Below are positions 43,618-54,749 of a stretch of 64,000 nt of DNA, one piece after another. Positions within the stretch are counted from its first letter, which is position 1. Every line of letters begins with the position of its first letter. Both the position numbers and the translations under genes were made by a program. The notes under the pieces were generated by a model, which had not been told where the DNA came from, did no database searches, and saw only the letters and a program-made list of their open reading frames with translations. The stretch is from Azorinus chamasolen (taxonomy: Eukaryota; Mollusca; Bivalvia; Cardiida; Solecurtidae): positions 69,286,379 through 69,350,378 of the forward strand of contig OY755236.1 of NCBI GenBank assembly GCA_963576725.1, given 5' to 3'.

Positions 43618-44706
43618 AAACAACTGATAAGCCCCGGGGCGGGGCCATTTTTGGTCCGGGGTCATGATTTTAACAAACTTGGTAGAGGTCTATTAGGTGA
43701 TGCTTCTTACCAAATATCTAAGCTCTAGGGTATGTGGTTTCAGATAAAAATATTTTTAAAGGTTTTCCTATATAAGTCTATGTAAAATTGATAAGCCCCG
43801 GGGCAGGGCCATTTTTGGCCCGGGGGTCATAATTTGAACAACCTTGGTAGAGGACTATTAGATGATGCATCATACCAAATATCTAAGCTTTAGGATTTGT
43901 AGCTTCAGAGAAGAAGATTTTTAAAGATTTTTACAAAAACAACTGATAAGCCACAGGGCAGGGCCATTTTTGGCCCGGGGGGGGGGGGGGGGGGGGTCAT
44001 GATTTAAACAAACTTGATAGAGGACCACCCAAGGTACATTTCTGTGAAATTTAGTTGAAATCCTCCCAGGTTTAGGAGGAGAAGCCATTTTAAAAAATTG
44101 TGGACGACGGACGACTGACGATGAAGGATGCAGGGCGATCACAAAAGCTCACCTTGGCACTTCATGCCAGGTGAGCTAAAAAAGTAGGTGATTTGACCTA
44201 TATATTTGACCTCTGACCTTGAAGGATGACCTTGACATGTCACCCCTCAAAATGTGCAACTTTACGAGATACATATGCATGCCAAATATCAAGTCTCTAT
44301 CTCTACAGATTTAAAAGTTATACCCAATGTTAAAGTTGCTGACAAACGAACAAACATCTGACTTTTGACCCTGAAGGATGACCTTGAACTTGAAATGTGA
44401 CCCCCTCAAAATATGCAGCTTCATGAGATACACATGCATGCCAAATATCAATGCCAAATATCAAGTCTTTATCTGTACAAAAGTTATGGCCAATATTAAA
44501 CTCTGTGATTTGACCTATATATTTGACTTCTGACCTTGAAGGATGACATTGACCTTGACATGTCACCCTTCAAAATGTGCGGCTTTATGAGATACACATG
44601 CATACCAAATATCAAGTATCTATCTGTACTGGCTTAAAAGTTATGACCAATGTTAAAGTTGCTGACAGACAAACAGACACCAGGCAGAGCAAAAACAATA
44701 TCTCTC

Positions 44707-44741
<35 letters not shown>

Positions 44742-45164
44742 CTGATCTGGGGGCATCAAAAAGGGGAGCAGTGTAACAAGTTGAGTTGAGTTGGGTACAA
44801 GTTTAAAAGTTACTGTTGGGAAATCAGTAAGTCCTGGTTAGTACTTATATAGTGGTTAGAGTGAGAGTGAGAGTGAGTTAGAGTGAGACTTAAATAGTGG
44901 TTAGAGATGTGGCACGATATGTCAGTACAATCTTTTCACTAGTTGTCCTGCTACATAACTTTCTGTATGAGACATATCATTTACAAAAATCAATTCAAAA
45001 CATCACTAAATACTGTCTATGCATATTGTATGTGATTATACAAATGTACAACTATTTCAAAGTAACTTTCTGATCATGAAAATAGAAAGATGAACTATGA
45101 AATTTGAATAATGCGAAAAACTAGAAAACTGACTCAGTCAGAGATGGCCCTGCAGATGATCTTT

Positions 45165-45500
45165 TTATTAAGATGGCATTTTTGATAAATCAAGGGCAGA
45201 TAACTCCGGACATGGTGATGTCATTCAACCCCAAAACTATAGGTGTCTTCCTCTAATAATACTTAGCATATGCCCTTAATATGAACCAAATACGGTATGT
45301 GTAATACAGTTTGAGTTATCACATCACATTAAAAGTGTTGACAAAAGTTTATGGCATTTTGGATGAATCAAGGACAGATAACTCTAGACATAGTAATCTG
45401 ATTCAACTCATAAACTATAGATGTCTTCCTCTGATGATACTAAGCAATATGCCCTTAATATGAAACCAATATGTGAAGTACTGTTTGAGTTATTTAACGC
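45165..45500 (+). repeat. Tandem repeat, about 178-bp unit, two copies
   Basis: AGGGCAGATAACTCCGGACA / AGGACAGATAACTCTAGACA, GGTGTCTTCCTCTAATAATA and ATGCCCTTAATATGAA repeat. Probably a TC core fragment. Confidence 0.55.
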
Positions 45501-45688
45501 TTTTCTTCATGAATACATGAATACTATTCAGGTCAGATATGACGTCATGAATGTTTGGCCAGGGCAAAAACTGCAGAATCATATCTATATTATAACAGAG
45601 CAGACCCTGATCTGGGTCTACTCTGTTTGCAAAGGTGTAGAAAGGTGTATTTATGATGAAAGGCGTATTTATGGTGAAAAGGGTTAAG
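45495..45688. mobile_element. H1 hairpin MITE, reduced
   Basis: GTTATTTAACGCTTTTCTTC, AGAGCAGACCCTGATCTGGG (hairpin arms deleted), GGTGAAAAGGGTTAAG. Contains a duplicated AAAGGTGTATTTATG / AAAGGCGTATTTATG. Confidence 0.55.
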
Positions 45689-45734
45689 ATAAAAATATTA
45701 AAAACAATACCAATGCAGAGGAATAGATAATATA

Positions 45735-45868
45735 AGTTACACATTTTTAGGTTACCTTATATGGAATATACACTAAATTCCATATGGGATGAGAGGGAAG
45801 CTAGAGTCCCATATGGAATTTACTGGCAGTGTATATTCCATATTAGGTAACCTGAACACTGTGTAACG
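45735..45868. repeat. Long foldback MITE
   Basis: Outer arms AGTTACACA / TGTGTAACG, inner GGTTACCTTATATGGAATAT with its complement, and AATTCCATATGGGA / TCCCATATGGAATT. Loop of about 20 nt. No superfamily assigned. Confidence 0.65.
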
Positions 45869-46049
45869 TTTTTATCCTACCAACTACCTTTTATTTTTGA
45901 TGGACACACTAAACTACTTGGAGTCATGGTCATCTTCGCTAAGCGATGGACGAATATCATCATTTTTGACGAAATAGATTTAAGGCGACCGCTGACATTG
46001 AAGATGATAACACGACGTCATCATTATCTGAATATCAATGTGGGACGTC

Positions 46050-46135
46050 ATGATTACCACCACCAACATCATGTTTACGGTACTGCCAACGACATCATGT
46101 TTACCGCCAACAACATCATGTTTACCGCCAAATGA
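46050..46135 (+). repeat. Short tandem ATCATGTTTAC units
   Basis: CAACATCATGTTTAC, CGACATCATGTTTACCGCC and CAACATCATGTTTACCGCC, about 20-bp period. Confidence 0.6.
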
Positions 46136-46261
46136 CTTACGGTATATTAGGTTGCTGAAAGTAGTGGATGGAAAATACACGGCTTTCGCGGGACATCAAT
46201 TAACCAAATGGATAGCTAGAGACTTGTAGGAGGTAGGATAAGACGCGTATATTAAGTTTTA

Positions 46262-46512
46262 TAACCCTTTTATCCATTAAAATCTATGAAGGAAATAATT
46301 ACATCATGAATATCAATTAATCATTTATTTTTAATATTGGCACATGAACAAAGTAAATGTTGGCCATGGAAGAAACTGTAGAATCATATCTTTATTGTTT
46401 CATAAGTAAACAGAGCAGACCCTGATCAGATGGCTCCTACAGGAGCCATCTGATCTACGTCTCAACTTTTTGCAAAGGTGTAGAAAAGCATCTTTGTGGA
46501 GTAAAGGGTTAA
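46262..46512. mobile_element. H1 hairpin MITE, complete
   Basis: ATAACCCTTTTATCCATTAA, ATGGCTCCTACAGGAGCCAT, GGAGTAAAGGGTTAAG. Confidence 0.65.
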
Positions 46513-46529
46513 GAATAGCTGTTTTATTT

Positions 46530-46605
46530 CTTCACCCGATTCAATGTTGTGACCACTCTGTTTGAGACAATTCTAAAAAGTGGTCACAGTATTGGGTTCA
46601 TTGGA
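46530..46605. repeat. Hairpin related to 16130-16176
   Basis: AATGTTGTGACCACTCTGTT and AATTCTAAAAAGTGGTCACA. Diverged arms. Confidence 0.45.
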
Positions 46606-46844
46606 GAAATGAAGATTTTAGTATATGAATACACATCGTTATCTATAGCTGTGCCAATGTATATCAACTGGTAGTCTGTCAAAATCACAAAAATCGGGGA
46701 AAATCCTCTATTTCTGTCAAAGCCAATTAGACACAGAATCTATTTGGAGAAAGGATAATATGCATAAAAATTTAAACATTTTGTTTACAAGAAGAATATG
46801 TAACAAAAAAGATCAATAGAATTTGGGCCAAATGAGGGTACCGA

Positions 46845-46912
46845 TACTTGCAAACAGTGTAGACCCTGATCAAAGGACTGCTAGAGGATCAGGATCTATA
46901 CTGTTTGTCATT
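46845..46912. mobile_element. H4 fragment
   Basis: TTGCAAACAGTGTAGACCCT, TATACTGTTTGTCATTTAAC. Confidence 0.45.
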
Positions 46913-47142
46913 TAACCCTTTCCTCCATAAAAAAACGCCTTTCTACGCCTCTGTAAAAGTCAGCTGTTGAAAGCATTGTGATAAATAGAGCATTTGCTCC
47001 TATAGGAGCAAATGCCCTGTTCATCACAATGGTTTCAAACTACAAAATTCTAAAATTTTCCTTTTCTCTAATTAATACTCCTTTTCGGTAGATTTATTGA
47101 AAGAGATTGGACCTAAAAATAGCCTATGGAAGAAAGGGTTAA
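46912..47142. mobile_element. H2 hairpin MITE
   Basis: TTTAACCCTTTCCTCCATAA to GGAAGAAAGGGTTAA. Shares its left end with the H4 fragment. Confidence 0.7.
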
Positions 47143-47239
47143 ATTCCATCAAATTCTGTCATATTGATTGGACACTAAAGTTACACATTGATGGGCCAAT
47201 CCCCTTTGAATATTCAACATTCAAATTGTTAATTTTTTT

Positions 47240-47477
47240 TTAACCCTTTACTTCATGAATATTTATGAAAGAAATGATGACATCATGAATATTAATTACA
47301 TTACTTTTCAAAAGGGCTTGTTAACATATGATACTTTTGCCAATGCAGAAACTATAGAATAAGATCTGTATTATCCCATAAGAAAACAGGACTGACCCTG
47401 ATCAGACAGCTCCTATAGAAGCCGTCTGATCTGGGTCTACTCTGTTTGCAAAGGCATATTTATGGAGTAAAGGGTTA
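47240..47477. mobile_element. H1 hairpin MITE, complete
   Basis: TTTAACCCTTTACTTCATGA, CAGCTCCTATAGAAGCCG, GGAGTAAAGGGTTAA. Confidence 0.65.
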
Positions 47478-47535
47478 AATATTTTAGAAGCAGTCCACAT
47501 CCTTCATCTTTTCACTAGAGATATGTACTTTTTAA

Positions 47536-47759
47536 GCCTTTGCCTGTTGAATATTCACCTTAGCAATAATGACATCATAAATAGTTATGAATTTTTACAA
47601 TGGCCAATTATGTAAACAGGATTTTTGGTAGAAATTGTAGAAACAGATCTATAAACTTCCATAAGCAAACAGAGCAGACCCTAATCAGACGGCTCCTACA
47701 GGAGCCATCTAATCTGGGTCTATTCTGTTTGCAAAGGAAAGTATGGAGGAAAGGGTTAA
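47536..47759. mobile_element. H1 hairpin MITE, complete
   Basis: TAAGCCTTTGCCTGTTGAAT, GACGGCTCCTACAGGAGCCA, GGAGGAAAGGGTTAA. Confidence 0.65.
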
Positions 47760-47784
47760 TGGAGCTTCTTGCATTTTGTACACA

Positions 47785-47880
47785 TGTACTCAATGCAGAA
47801 TGACAGCTATGCTAAAAGCTCCTAGGGAGCTTCCTGCATTGCTTTCAGTCTGCATTAAGCTACCACCTGTTTTTGAAAAA
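47785..47880. repeat. Palindromic repeat related to the P1 interior
   Basis: AGCTATGCTAAAAGCTCCTA / GGGAGCTTCCTGCATTGC, then AAGCTACCACCTGTT. Confidence 0.4.
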
Positions 47881-47989
47881 CCTATTTCTTTTATTTATTG
47901 GTTATTATAAAGGGTTTCACAAACTGGTGGAGAGGGTCCGACTTGGTGTCCAAATACTTTTGGTAGTTACAGTACAGGTAGAACTTGTC

Positions 47990-48210
47990 TTAACCAATTC
48001 CCTCATATTGACGACTCTGTAAAAGTCACTTTGTGAAACCATTGTGATAAATAGAGCATTTGCTCCTATAGGAGCAAATGCTCTATTTATCACAATGGTT
48101 TCAAACTACAAAATTCTAAAAGTTTCCTTTTCTCTAATTAATGCTGACCTTTTCGGTAAATTAATTCAAAGATGTTGTATCTAAAAATAGCCTATGAGGT
48201 AATGGGTTAA
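47990..48210. mobile_element. H2 hairpin MITE
   Basis: CTTAACCAATTCCCTCATAT to TGAGGTAATGGGTTAA with perfect centre TTTGCTCCTATAGGAGCAAA. Confidence 0.7.
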
Positions 48211-48239
48211 GCAATCATACAAAAGATGTCTAAGTATGG

Positions 48240-48395
48240 GTCTGTAAAATTAGTGGTAGCTTAATTCAGATCAAAAGTATAGAGAAAGCTCCTACATGAG
48301 CTTTCTGCATTATGTTTGCCCTGCATTAAGCAACCACCTGCTTTTTATGACTCCTATGTTCAATAAATAAATGGCCACTTATGACAGGTTATACT
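48240..48395. repeat. P1-interior palindrome with one decayed end
   Basis: TTAGTGGTAGCTTAATTCAG, AAGCTCCTACATGAGCTT, AAGCAACCACCTGC, GGTTATACTGTAG. Confidence 0.4.
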
Positions 48396-48523
48396 GTAGT
48401 TCTTCACTGACAAAACTGATGATCTTGTAATATATGCTGCTTTTACCAGATTCATCATGTCCAGTTAATAAATATTCATGATGTCTTTATATCTTCAATG
48501 AATATTCTACAGTGAAAGGGGTT

Positions 48524-48997
48524 AACCCTTTTCTTCAAACAAATGCCTTTTCATGCATTTGCAAACAGAGTAGACCCAGATCAGACAGCTCCAATAGGAT
48601 CTGTCTGATCAGGGTCTGCTCTGTTTGCTTATGAAACTATAAAATAGATCTGACTCTACAGTTTTTACCACTACAAAAAATTCAGCTAATAAATATTCTT
48701 TAATAAATAGTCTTCAATTCTTACATGAATATTCAATAGGTAAAGGGGTTAACCCTTTCCCTCATATAAACGTGTTTTCACACATTTGCAAACAGACTAG
48801 ACCCAGATCAGACGGCTCCTATAGGAGCTGTCTGATCAGGGTCTGCTCCGTTTGCTAATAGAATTTGATAGATCTGTTTCTTTGCTTTCTAAAATGTCTA
48901 CAATGTTTCACCTTCCATATTTCTTTATTACTATTTTTTAATGAATATTCAGTAGGTATTGGAATTTGGAATAAACATAGAACAGGGAAAAGGTTAA
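48524..48997. mobile_element. Two H1 hairpin MITEs in a chain
   Basis: GGTTAACCCTTTTCTTCAAA (48524) to GGTAAAGGGGTTAACCC (about 48752), then the next copy to AGGGAAAAGGTTAA. One TTAA serves both copies. Centres CAGCTCCAATAGGATCTG and GACGGCTCCTATAGGAGCTG. Confidence 0.7.
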
Positions 48998-49364
48998 GAC
49001 ACTCAGACTCCCCTTTGCACCAGTTTGTGAGGTCTGAAGGTTAATTCAGCACCATTTTTATACCTTCATATTAGACTGACACAGTAGCAATTTGATCTGG
49101 GTCTGCACCATTTGCCTAAGTTTGTCAGTTTGAATGTTTATGGTTGAGAATTTGGGTAGAAAAAGTATAAATTTTGAAAAGAAATTGTGGACAACAATTA
49201 TTTAAAGGACAACGAGTAATATTGCTAAGCCGTTTTTCATCATCTAATTATGGAACAAAAGCATCTCTCCCTGTACATAATACTAGATTATATTTGAATC
49301 AACAACATATAATTTGGAGTAAGGTATAACAAATACCCTGACTACTGATTACCAGTATAATATC

Positions 49365-49567
49365 CCTTTGCACGCTAGCCATGATAACTTACACAAACAG
49401 TTTGGATAAGGCGAGACACCAAATAATTCAGCATCTCATCAGGATCAAAACTGATCGACACTCTCAATGAAATTTTGAGGAGAAATTTAAAAAGAAATAA
49501 CATTAAAAGTTGTAGCAGACGACAATATTGGCAGACAACAATTACTTAAAAGTGCAAAGAGATAAGA
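49365..49567. mobile_element. H3 hairpin MITE, complete
   Basis: TATCCCTTTGCACGCTAGCC, AGTTTGGATAAGGCGAGACA, CAGCATCTCATCAGGATCAA, GCAGACGACAATATTGGCAG and AAAAGTGCAAAGAGATAA. Confidence 0.55.
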
Positions 49568-49754
49568 CACATAATTCTCTCAGTCAATAATTTAGAATCT
49601 GGCGTCATTGCCTGATTTGATTACTTTGAAACAGAATCATCCATTCAGGTGACTGGTCTCCAGAGTACAAAATCGAGAGGTTGGTGCAAAACTGTGATAA
49701 CTTAACCCTGTTAAAGCAGAATTTTTTCAGAGTGGAATAGCCATTACTGTTTTT

Positions 49755-50000
49755 AAAACCTTTCCCTCATATAAACACCTTTTCACACATTTGCAAACAG
49801 AGTAGATCAACATTAGACGGCAGGAGCCGTCTGATCAGGGTCTGCTCTGTTTGCTAATGGAATTTGGTAGTTCTGTACATTTACTTTACATTTTACAGCT
49901 ACGATGTTCCACCTTCCATATTTCATTTTAACTATTTAGTCAATGAATTTGAGCTGGTATTGAAATTTGTAATAAACATAGAACAGGGAAAGGTTAACTA
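49755..50000. mobile_element. H1 hairpin MITE
   Basis: AAAACCTTTCCCTCATATAA, GACGGCAGGAGCCGTC (shortened centre), AACAGGGAAAGGTTAAC. Confidence 0.6.
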
Positions 50001-50029
50001 TAGAGTCCACTCTGTATGAAAGGCTTAAT

Positions 50030-50155
50030 CTTGCTAGGTTATTGAATGACAAACAGTGCAGATCCTGATCAGAGGGCTCATTTAGAAGCCCTCTGATCTG
50101 AGTTTCTGCTGTTTGCAAATGACAGTGCATGCCTGTCCCGCAGTCCAAGGGTTAA
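50030..50155. mobile_element. H4 hairpin MITE
   Basis: ATGACAAACAGTGCAGATCC, AGGGCTCATTTAGAAGCCCT, CCAAGGGTTAAC. Confidence 0.55.
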
Positions 50156-50400
50156 CAACCAAACTTCTTATCTCATAGAAATGGAAATGCATGCTTTTGC
50201 AAACAGAGTAGACCCAAACCTTATGGGAGCCATCTGATCAGGGTCTGCTCAGTTTACATATTGAATGATAATTATCTGATTCTACAGTTTCTACCATGGT
50301 ACAAATTCATTTGTTTATACTGAAAGTGTACAACTTCACCTAATTAATATTCATGATGTCATCACTTCATACATGAATATTTATCATGTAAAGGATTAGT
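50150..50400. mobile_element. H1 hairpin MITE, partial
   Basis: GTTAACAACC, GCAAACAGAGTAGACCCAAA, GGGAGCCATCTGATCAGGGT, TATTTATCATGTAAAGGATTA. Confidence 0.5.
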
Positions 50401-50454
50401 AAACTCTGGTGATGACTGGTTATGACCTTGTTAAATTGAAGTCTGGTATGTTAT

Positions 50455-50805
50455 ATTGACTGGTTTGACCCATGTAGTTGCCATAGTTCCTTAGATGTGA
50501 CACATGCAGATGCCATATTTCCTCAGGTTGGTCCCATGCAGATGCCATATTTCCTTATATGTGACCCATATGGATGCCATATTTCCTTAGATGTGACCCA
50601 ATGTCATATTTCCATAGATGTGACTCGTGTGGATGCCATATTTCCTACGATGTGACCCATGTAGATGCCATATTTCCTGAGATGTGACCCATCCAGAAGC
50701 CATATTTCCTGAGATATGACCCATGTAGATACCATAATTCCAGGGATGTGACCAATCTAGATGCCATATTTACTGAGATGTGTCACCCATGTAGATGCTA
50801 TTTAG
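50455..50805 (+). repeat. Minisatellite of about 33 bp, about ten units
   Basis: GATGCCATATTTCCTTAGAT and GTGACCCATGTA repeat with single-base drift and small length changes. Confidence 0.8.
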
Positions 50806-51024
50806 CCCACACTGTCTGTCAAACATGAATGTAACTATAATAGTTGGTCAAATAATATTTAAAAAGTAGGGGCGTATAACTCCAATCAGTATAGAAACAC
50901 TATGACATTGTCTCTATTATAAGATCAAATATTTCCCATGAAAGCAAAGAGGTCAAGGTAACTATGATCAATGCCCTTGTTACATTTGTTTTTATGACAT
51001 AAAGATTTACGAGTTTTAGAAACT

Positions 51025-51195
51025 CTTTGCATGCCGAGTTATTTTTGTCTGCAACAATTGTTGTCTACTTAAAATTCTTAAAGTAAACTTTCTCTCATTT
51101 CTTATCAAAAATATGGTCAAAGGGTCAAACAGTTTGGATCCAGATGAGATGCAGTAACATGCAGTATCTCACCTGGATCTAAATTATTTGCATAG
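51025..51195. mobile_element. H3 hairpin MITE
   Basis: AACTCTTTGCATGCCGAGTT, AACAATTGTTGTCTACTTAA, CAGTTTGGATCCAGATGAGA and TATCTCACCTGGATCTAAAT. Confidence 0.5.
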
Positions 51196-51386
51196 ATAAT
51201 TATTTGCATAGATAATTTAGGGTTCACATGCAAAGTAACCATAAATATGAGAAACTTTGACAGGCAAATGATTTTTGTGCCTTGGAGACAATACAGCCAA
51301 AGAAAAGTTACCTCATCAGAAATGAATCACGTGAAAAAATGATGTTTCGGATGAAACCTGAGCAAAGAAATTCCATGAAATACAGC

Positions 51387-53431
51387 AACAAGAGTACCGC
51401 ATACGGTACATAATACGCCCACTTGCAAACTTTCTCTGATTCAACATGCCTTATAAGTGTTGACATTTTCTAATCTGTGCTTCAGATCTTGATTTCCATA
51501 TTAAGGTGATACTATTTTTTAAAAAAACGAAGTGAATATCTTATTATAACTCTGTAAAGACAAACTGTATGAACCTCAAAATAAACTCAGCTTCAAATTT
51601 TGTTGCTTAAAACATTTGTGTTACTTTTCATTTATATCATTTTAATAGTTTTCCCAGAAAACAACAGACAAACTAAAAGTTGACCGACAAACAAAGCAAC
51701 GAACACACAAAGTTCAAGGACCATAACTTTAGAATAAAATGACATAAAAATGACATATCAAAACCCTCGCAATATATGTGAAAATTCACATTAAGGTTTA
51801 ACCATATAAAAAAATTGAAGTAAATATCATTTCAAATGAAAAGGTTATGGCCATCCTCATATTTGCCTAGATTTGCATTAGTTTTTTAAGTGCAAGGGCC
51901 ATAACTCCGAAACAACAAATCAAATGATCCTCAGAATCGACTTAGTTTCAGGTCTTGATGCATTAAACATGTGTATGAAGTTTCATTAATATCTGTCAAA
52001 CAGTTTTGCCAGAAAACAGCGGACAAACTATATGCATATATTTGCATTATTTTTTAACTAAACGGGCCATAACTCCGAAACGACAAATCAAATAAACCTC
52101 AAAATCAATTCAGCACCAGATCTTGATGCATTTAACATTTTTGTGAAGTTTCATTAATATCTCTCAAATAGTTTTCCCAGAAAACAGCGGACAAACTATT
52201 TGCATGTATTTGCATTATTTTTTAAGGACAAGGGCCATAACTCTGAAAAGAAAAATCAAATGATCCTCAGAATCAATTCAGTTTCAGATCTTGATGCATT
52301 AAACATTTGTGTGAAATTTCATTAATATCTCTCAAATAGTTTCTCAGAAAACGGCAGACAAACTACCGGTATTTGCATGTATTTGCATTAATTTTTAAAT
52401 ACAAGGGCCATAACTCCGAAACAACAAATCAAATGAACCTTAGAATAGACTCAGCTTCAGATCTTGATGCATTAAACATTTGTGTGAAGTTTCATTAATA
52501 TCTCTCAAACAGTTTTTCCAGAAAACAGCGGACAAGCTATTTGCATATTTTTTAAGGACAAGGGCCATAACTCTGAAATGAAAAATCAAATGAACCTCAG
52601 AATCAAGTCAGCTTCAGATCTTGATGCATTAAACATTTGTGTGAAGTTTCATCAATATCTGTCAAATAGTTTTCCCAGAAAACAGCGGACAAACTATTTG
52701 CATGTATTTGCACTATTTTTTAAGTAAAAGGGCCATAACACCGAAACGACAAATCAAATGAACCTCAGAATCAACTCAGCTTCAGATATTGATGCATTAA
52801 TTATTTGTGTGAAGTTTCATTAATATCTCTTAAACAGTTGTCCCAGAAAACAGCGGACAAACTATTTGCATATTTTTTAGGACAAGGGCCATAACTCTGA
52901 AATGAAAAATCAAATGAACCTCAGAAACAACTCAGCTTCAGATCTTGATGCATTAAACATTTGTGTGAAGTTTAATTAATATCTGTCTGATAGTTTTCCC
53001 AGAAAACAGCGGACAAACCATTTGCATGTATTTGCACTATTTTTTAAGTAAAAGGGCCATAACTCTGAAACGACAAATCAAATGAACCTCGGAATCAACT
53101 CAGCTTCAGATCTTGATGCATTAAACATTTAAGTGAAGTTTCATTAATATCTCTTAAATAGTTTTCCCAGAAAACAGCGGACAAACTATTTGCATATTTT
53201 TTAGGACAAGGGCCATAACTCTGAAATGAAAAATCAATGAACCTCAGAATCAACTCAGCTTCAGATCTTGATGCATTAAACATTTGTATTAAGTTTCATT
53301 AATATCTGTCAAATAGTTTTCCCAGAAAATAGCGGACAAACAAAATGTTGACGGACGAACGAACGAATGAACGGACGGACGGACAGGGCCACGACAATAT
53401 ACGACCACCTTTATTAGGTGGGCGTATAAAA
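51387..53431 (+). mobile_element. TC-a element, copy 2
   Basis: Same start (AACAAGAG, GTACCG-CATA-CGGTAC, TACGCCCAC) and end (GACGGACGAACGAACG, hairpin, GTGGGCGTATAAAA) as 7444-9080, but with about nine core units. Units show two alternating forms, one with TTTGCATGTATTTGCA and a shorter one with TTTGCATATTTTTTA, implying amplification of a two-unit block. Confidence 0.72.
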
Positions 53432-53965
53432 ATTGAGTCTGTTTTTCTTCAGGAACATTCTACATGTATTTGGATAATTCTAGAAACTTATTTTTTCATG
53501 TAAACATCCTGTTTACTTCCTTCAAGTTTTTAGCTGTTCCTCAACTTTCTAGATTGTTCTTTTAGCTAAGCATGCAAGTAAAACTAAGATCCACATAAGA
53601 CAGCTTATATCGGAGATGCCTCATGAAGGTATGCACTATACGTTTAGCATAAATAGGTATATTTATATTTTCTCTCCCTCATGACCAACACATTGTACAG
53701 GAATAAATTGTAATCTTTTATAAATTGTTTTTGCACATACTTTTTACATTTTTTAAGGTAAGTAAATCATGTTTTGAAGCATACAATATGATTTATATAA
53801 ACTTCAATAATTAATTGTTTCAAACTAGATCATCTGGTTTTAGCTATTCAACTGTGGCCTGTAACCTGTACTTTCAACAGGTAAACAGTGCTGTAGACCT
53901 GAAGACAACTGCTACTGGAGTTGTCTGATGCAGGTCTACATTGGCTACACAACAATTTAGTCACA
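53432..53965. other. No confident feature
   Basis: A weak plus-strand exon-like segment lies at 53566-53628 (see rejected items). A palindrome CAACTGCTACTGGAGTTG sits near 53908. Confidence 0.3.
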
Positions 53966-53974
53966 GACTATAAA

Positions 53975-54435
53975 TACGGTGACAAGGTATGCTCCGGACA
54001 ATTTTTTTTGTAAATGAAGTCCAAGGCCAAGGTCAAGGTCACATTGACCTATAAATAATGTGCGACACTCCGCCATCTCAAGATGTACATAGCTACACAC
54101 CATATTTTGTGATCCTATCTGAAGTAGTGTAGGAGATATACTCTGGACAAGCTTTTTTTGAAATTTAAGTCAAAGGCCAAGGTCAAGGTCAGATTGACCT
54201 TAAAATAGTACGCAACACCCCGCCATCCCAAGATGAACTCACACACACCATATTTGGTGATCCTAGCTGATTCAGAATAGGAGGTATGCTCCAGACAAGT
54301 TTATTTTTGTAAATGAAGGTCAAGGTCAAGGTCACATTGACCTATAAACAGTACGAGACACTCCGCGTAGTAACACATCATATTTGGTGAACCTAGCAAA
54401 AGTAGTGTAGAAAAAAAATTAAGCTCCGGACAAGC
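53975..54435 (+). repeat. Tandem repeat, about 146-bp unit, three to four copies
   Basis: TATGCTCCGGACAA, GAAGTCCAAGGCCAAGGTCA, AGGTCACATTGACCTATAAA, CACTCCGCCATC and ACACCATATTTGGTGATCCT recur. A TC core. An ACACAC tract (about 54463-54475) and AATCACTATATGCCCC follow. Confidence 0.65.
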
Positions 54436-54499
54436 AAAATCTGCACACTAACACATAACTGACACACACACACACTAACACACGGATGGTTCAATCACT

Positions 54500-54740
54500 A
54501 TATGCCCCAAATAAAGGGCCATAACTCCAAAATTTTGAAATCAAGAGTTACCGTTCTTATGTAGGAGCCTTCTCCTCAATGCGATCTACCCTATGAAGTT
54601 TCATATTAATTTTATATGTTTCGAGTAATGAGCTACATTAAAGTTTTTGCACGCTGGCGACAACAACTACAAGTACGACAACAACCCAGTGATCACAATA
54701 GCTCGACTTTTTCTTCAAAAAGAGGCAAGCTATAAATATC
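54500..54740 (+). repeat. TC-type 3' terminus
   Basis: AAAGGGCCATAACTCC, then an AGCTCGACTTTTTC...AAAAAGAGGCAAGCT hairpin (about 54693-54733) followed by ATAAA. Same 3' layout as other TC elements. Confidence 0.4.
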
Positions 54741-54749
54741 GATCTTGGA

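Larger units (their letters stand above)
41037..44179 (+). mobile_element. TC-b element, middle layer, itself split
   Basis: AACAAGAGGGCCATGATGGC, CCTAAATCGCTCACCTGG at the start, and GCCAGGTGAGCTAA at the end. Core units (GATAAGCCCCGGGGCGGGGC, GTAGAGGACCATTAGATGAT) lie on both sides of an inner element at 42109-43617. Long G runs sit at about 41650 and 43977. Confidence 0.65.
40707..44762 (+). mobile_element. TC-e element, outer layer of a three-level nest
   Basis: AACAAGAT, then palindrome GTGTTT-GTG-AAACAC (40715-40729). Units of about 140 bp follow, with AGTATGACCTTGACATGTCA, CAGCTTCATGAGATACACAT and AAAAGTTATGGCCAATGTTA. It is interrupted at 41037 by TC-b and resumes at about 44180 with GTGATTTGACCTATATATTT. 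The end has ACAGACAAACAGACACC, a long C run (44708-44738) and GGGGGCATCAAAAA. The start resembles TC-d, so TC-d and TC-e are probably sister families. Confidence 0.6.

Noticed and set aside
50455..50805. Regular repeats suggesting a CRISPR-like array
   Set aside because: Units are contiguous and drifting, with no unique spacers, in eukaryotic DNA.
53566..53628. Exon-like 63 nt with TTCTTTTAG acceptor and GTATGC donor
   Set aside because: The sequence GATCCACATAAGACAGCTTA resembles a decayed H1 arm, so the open frame may be chance. Worth a homology check only.
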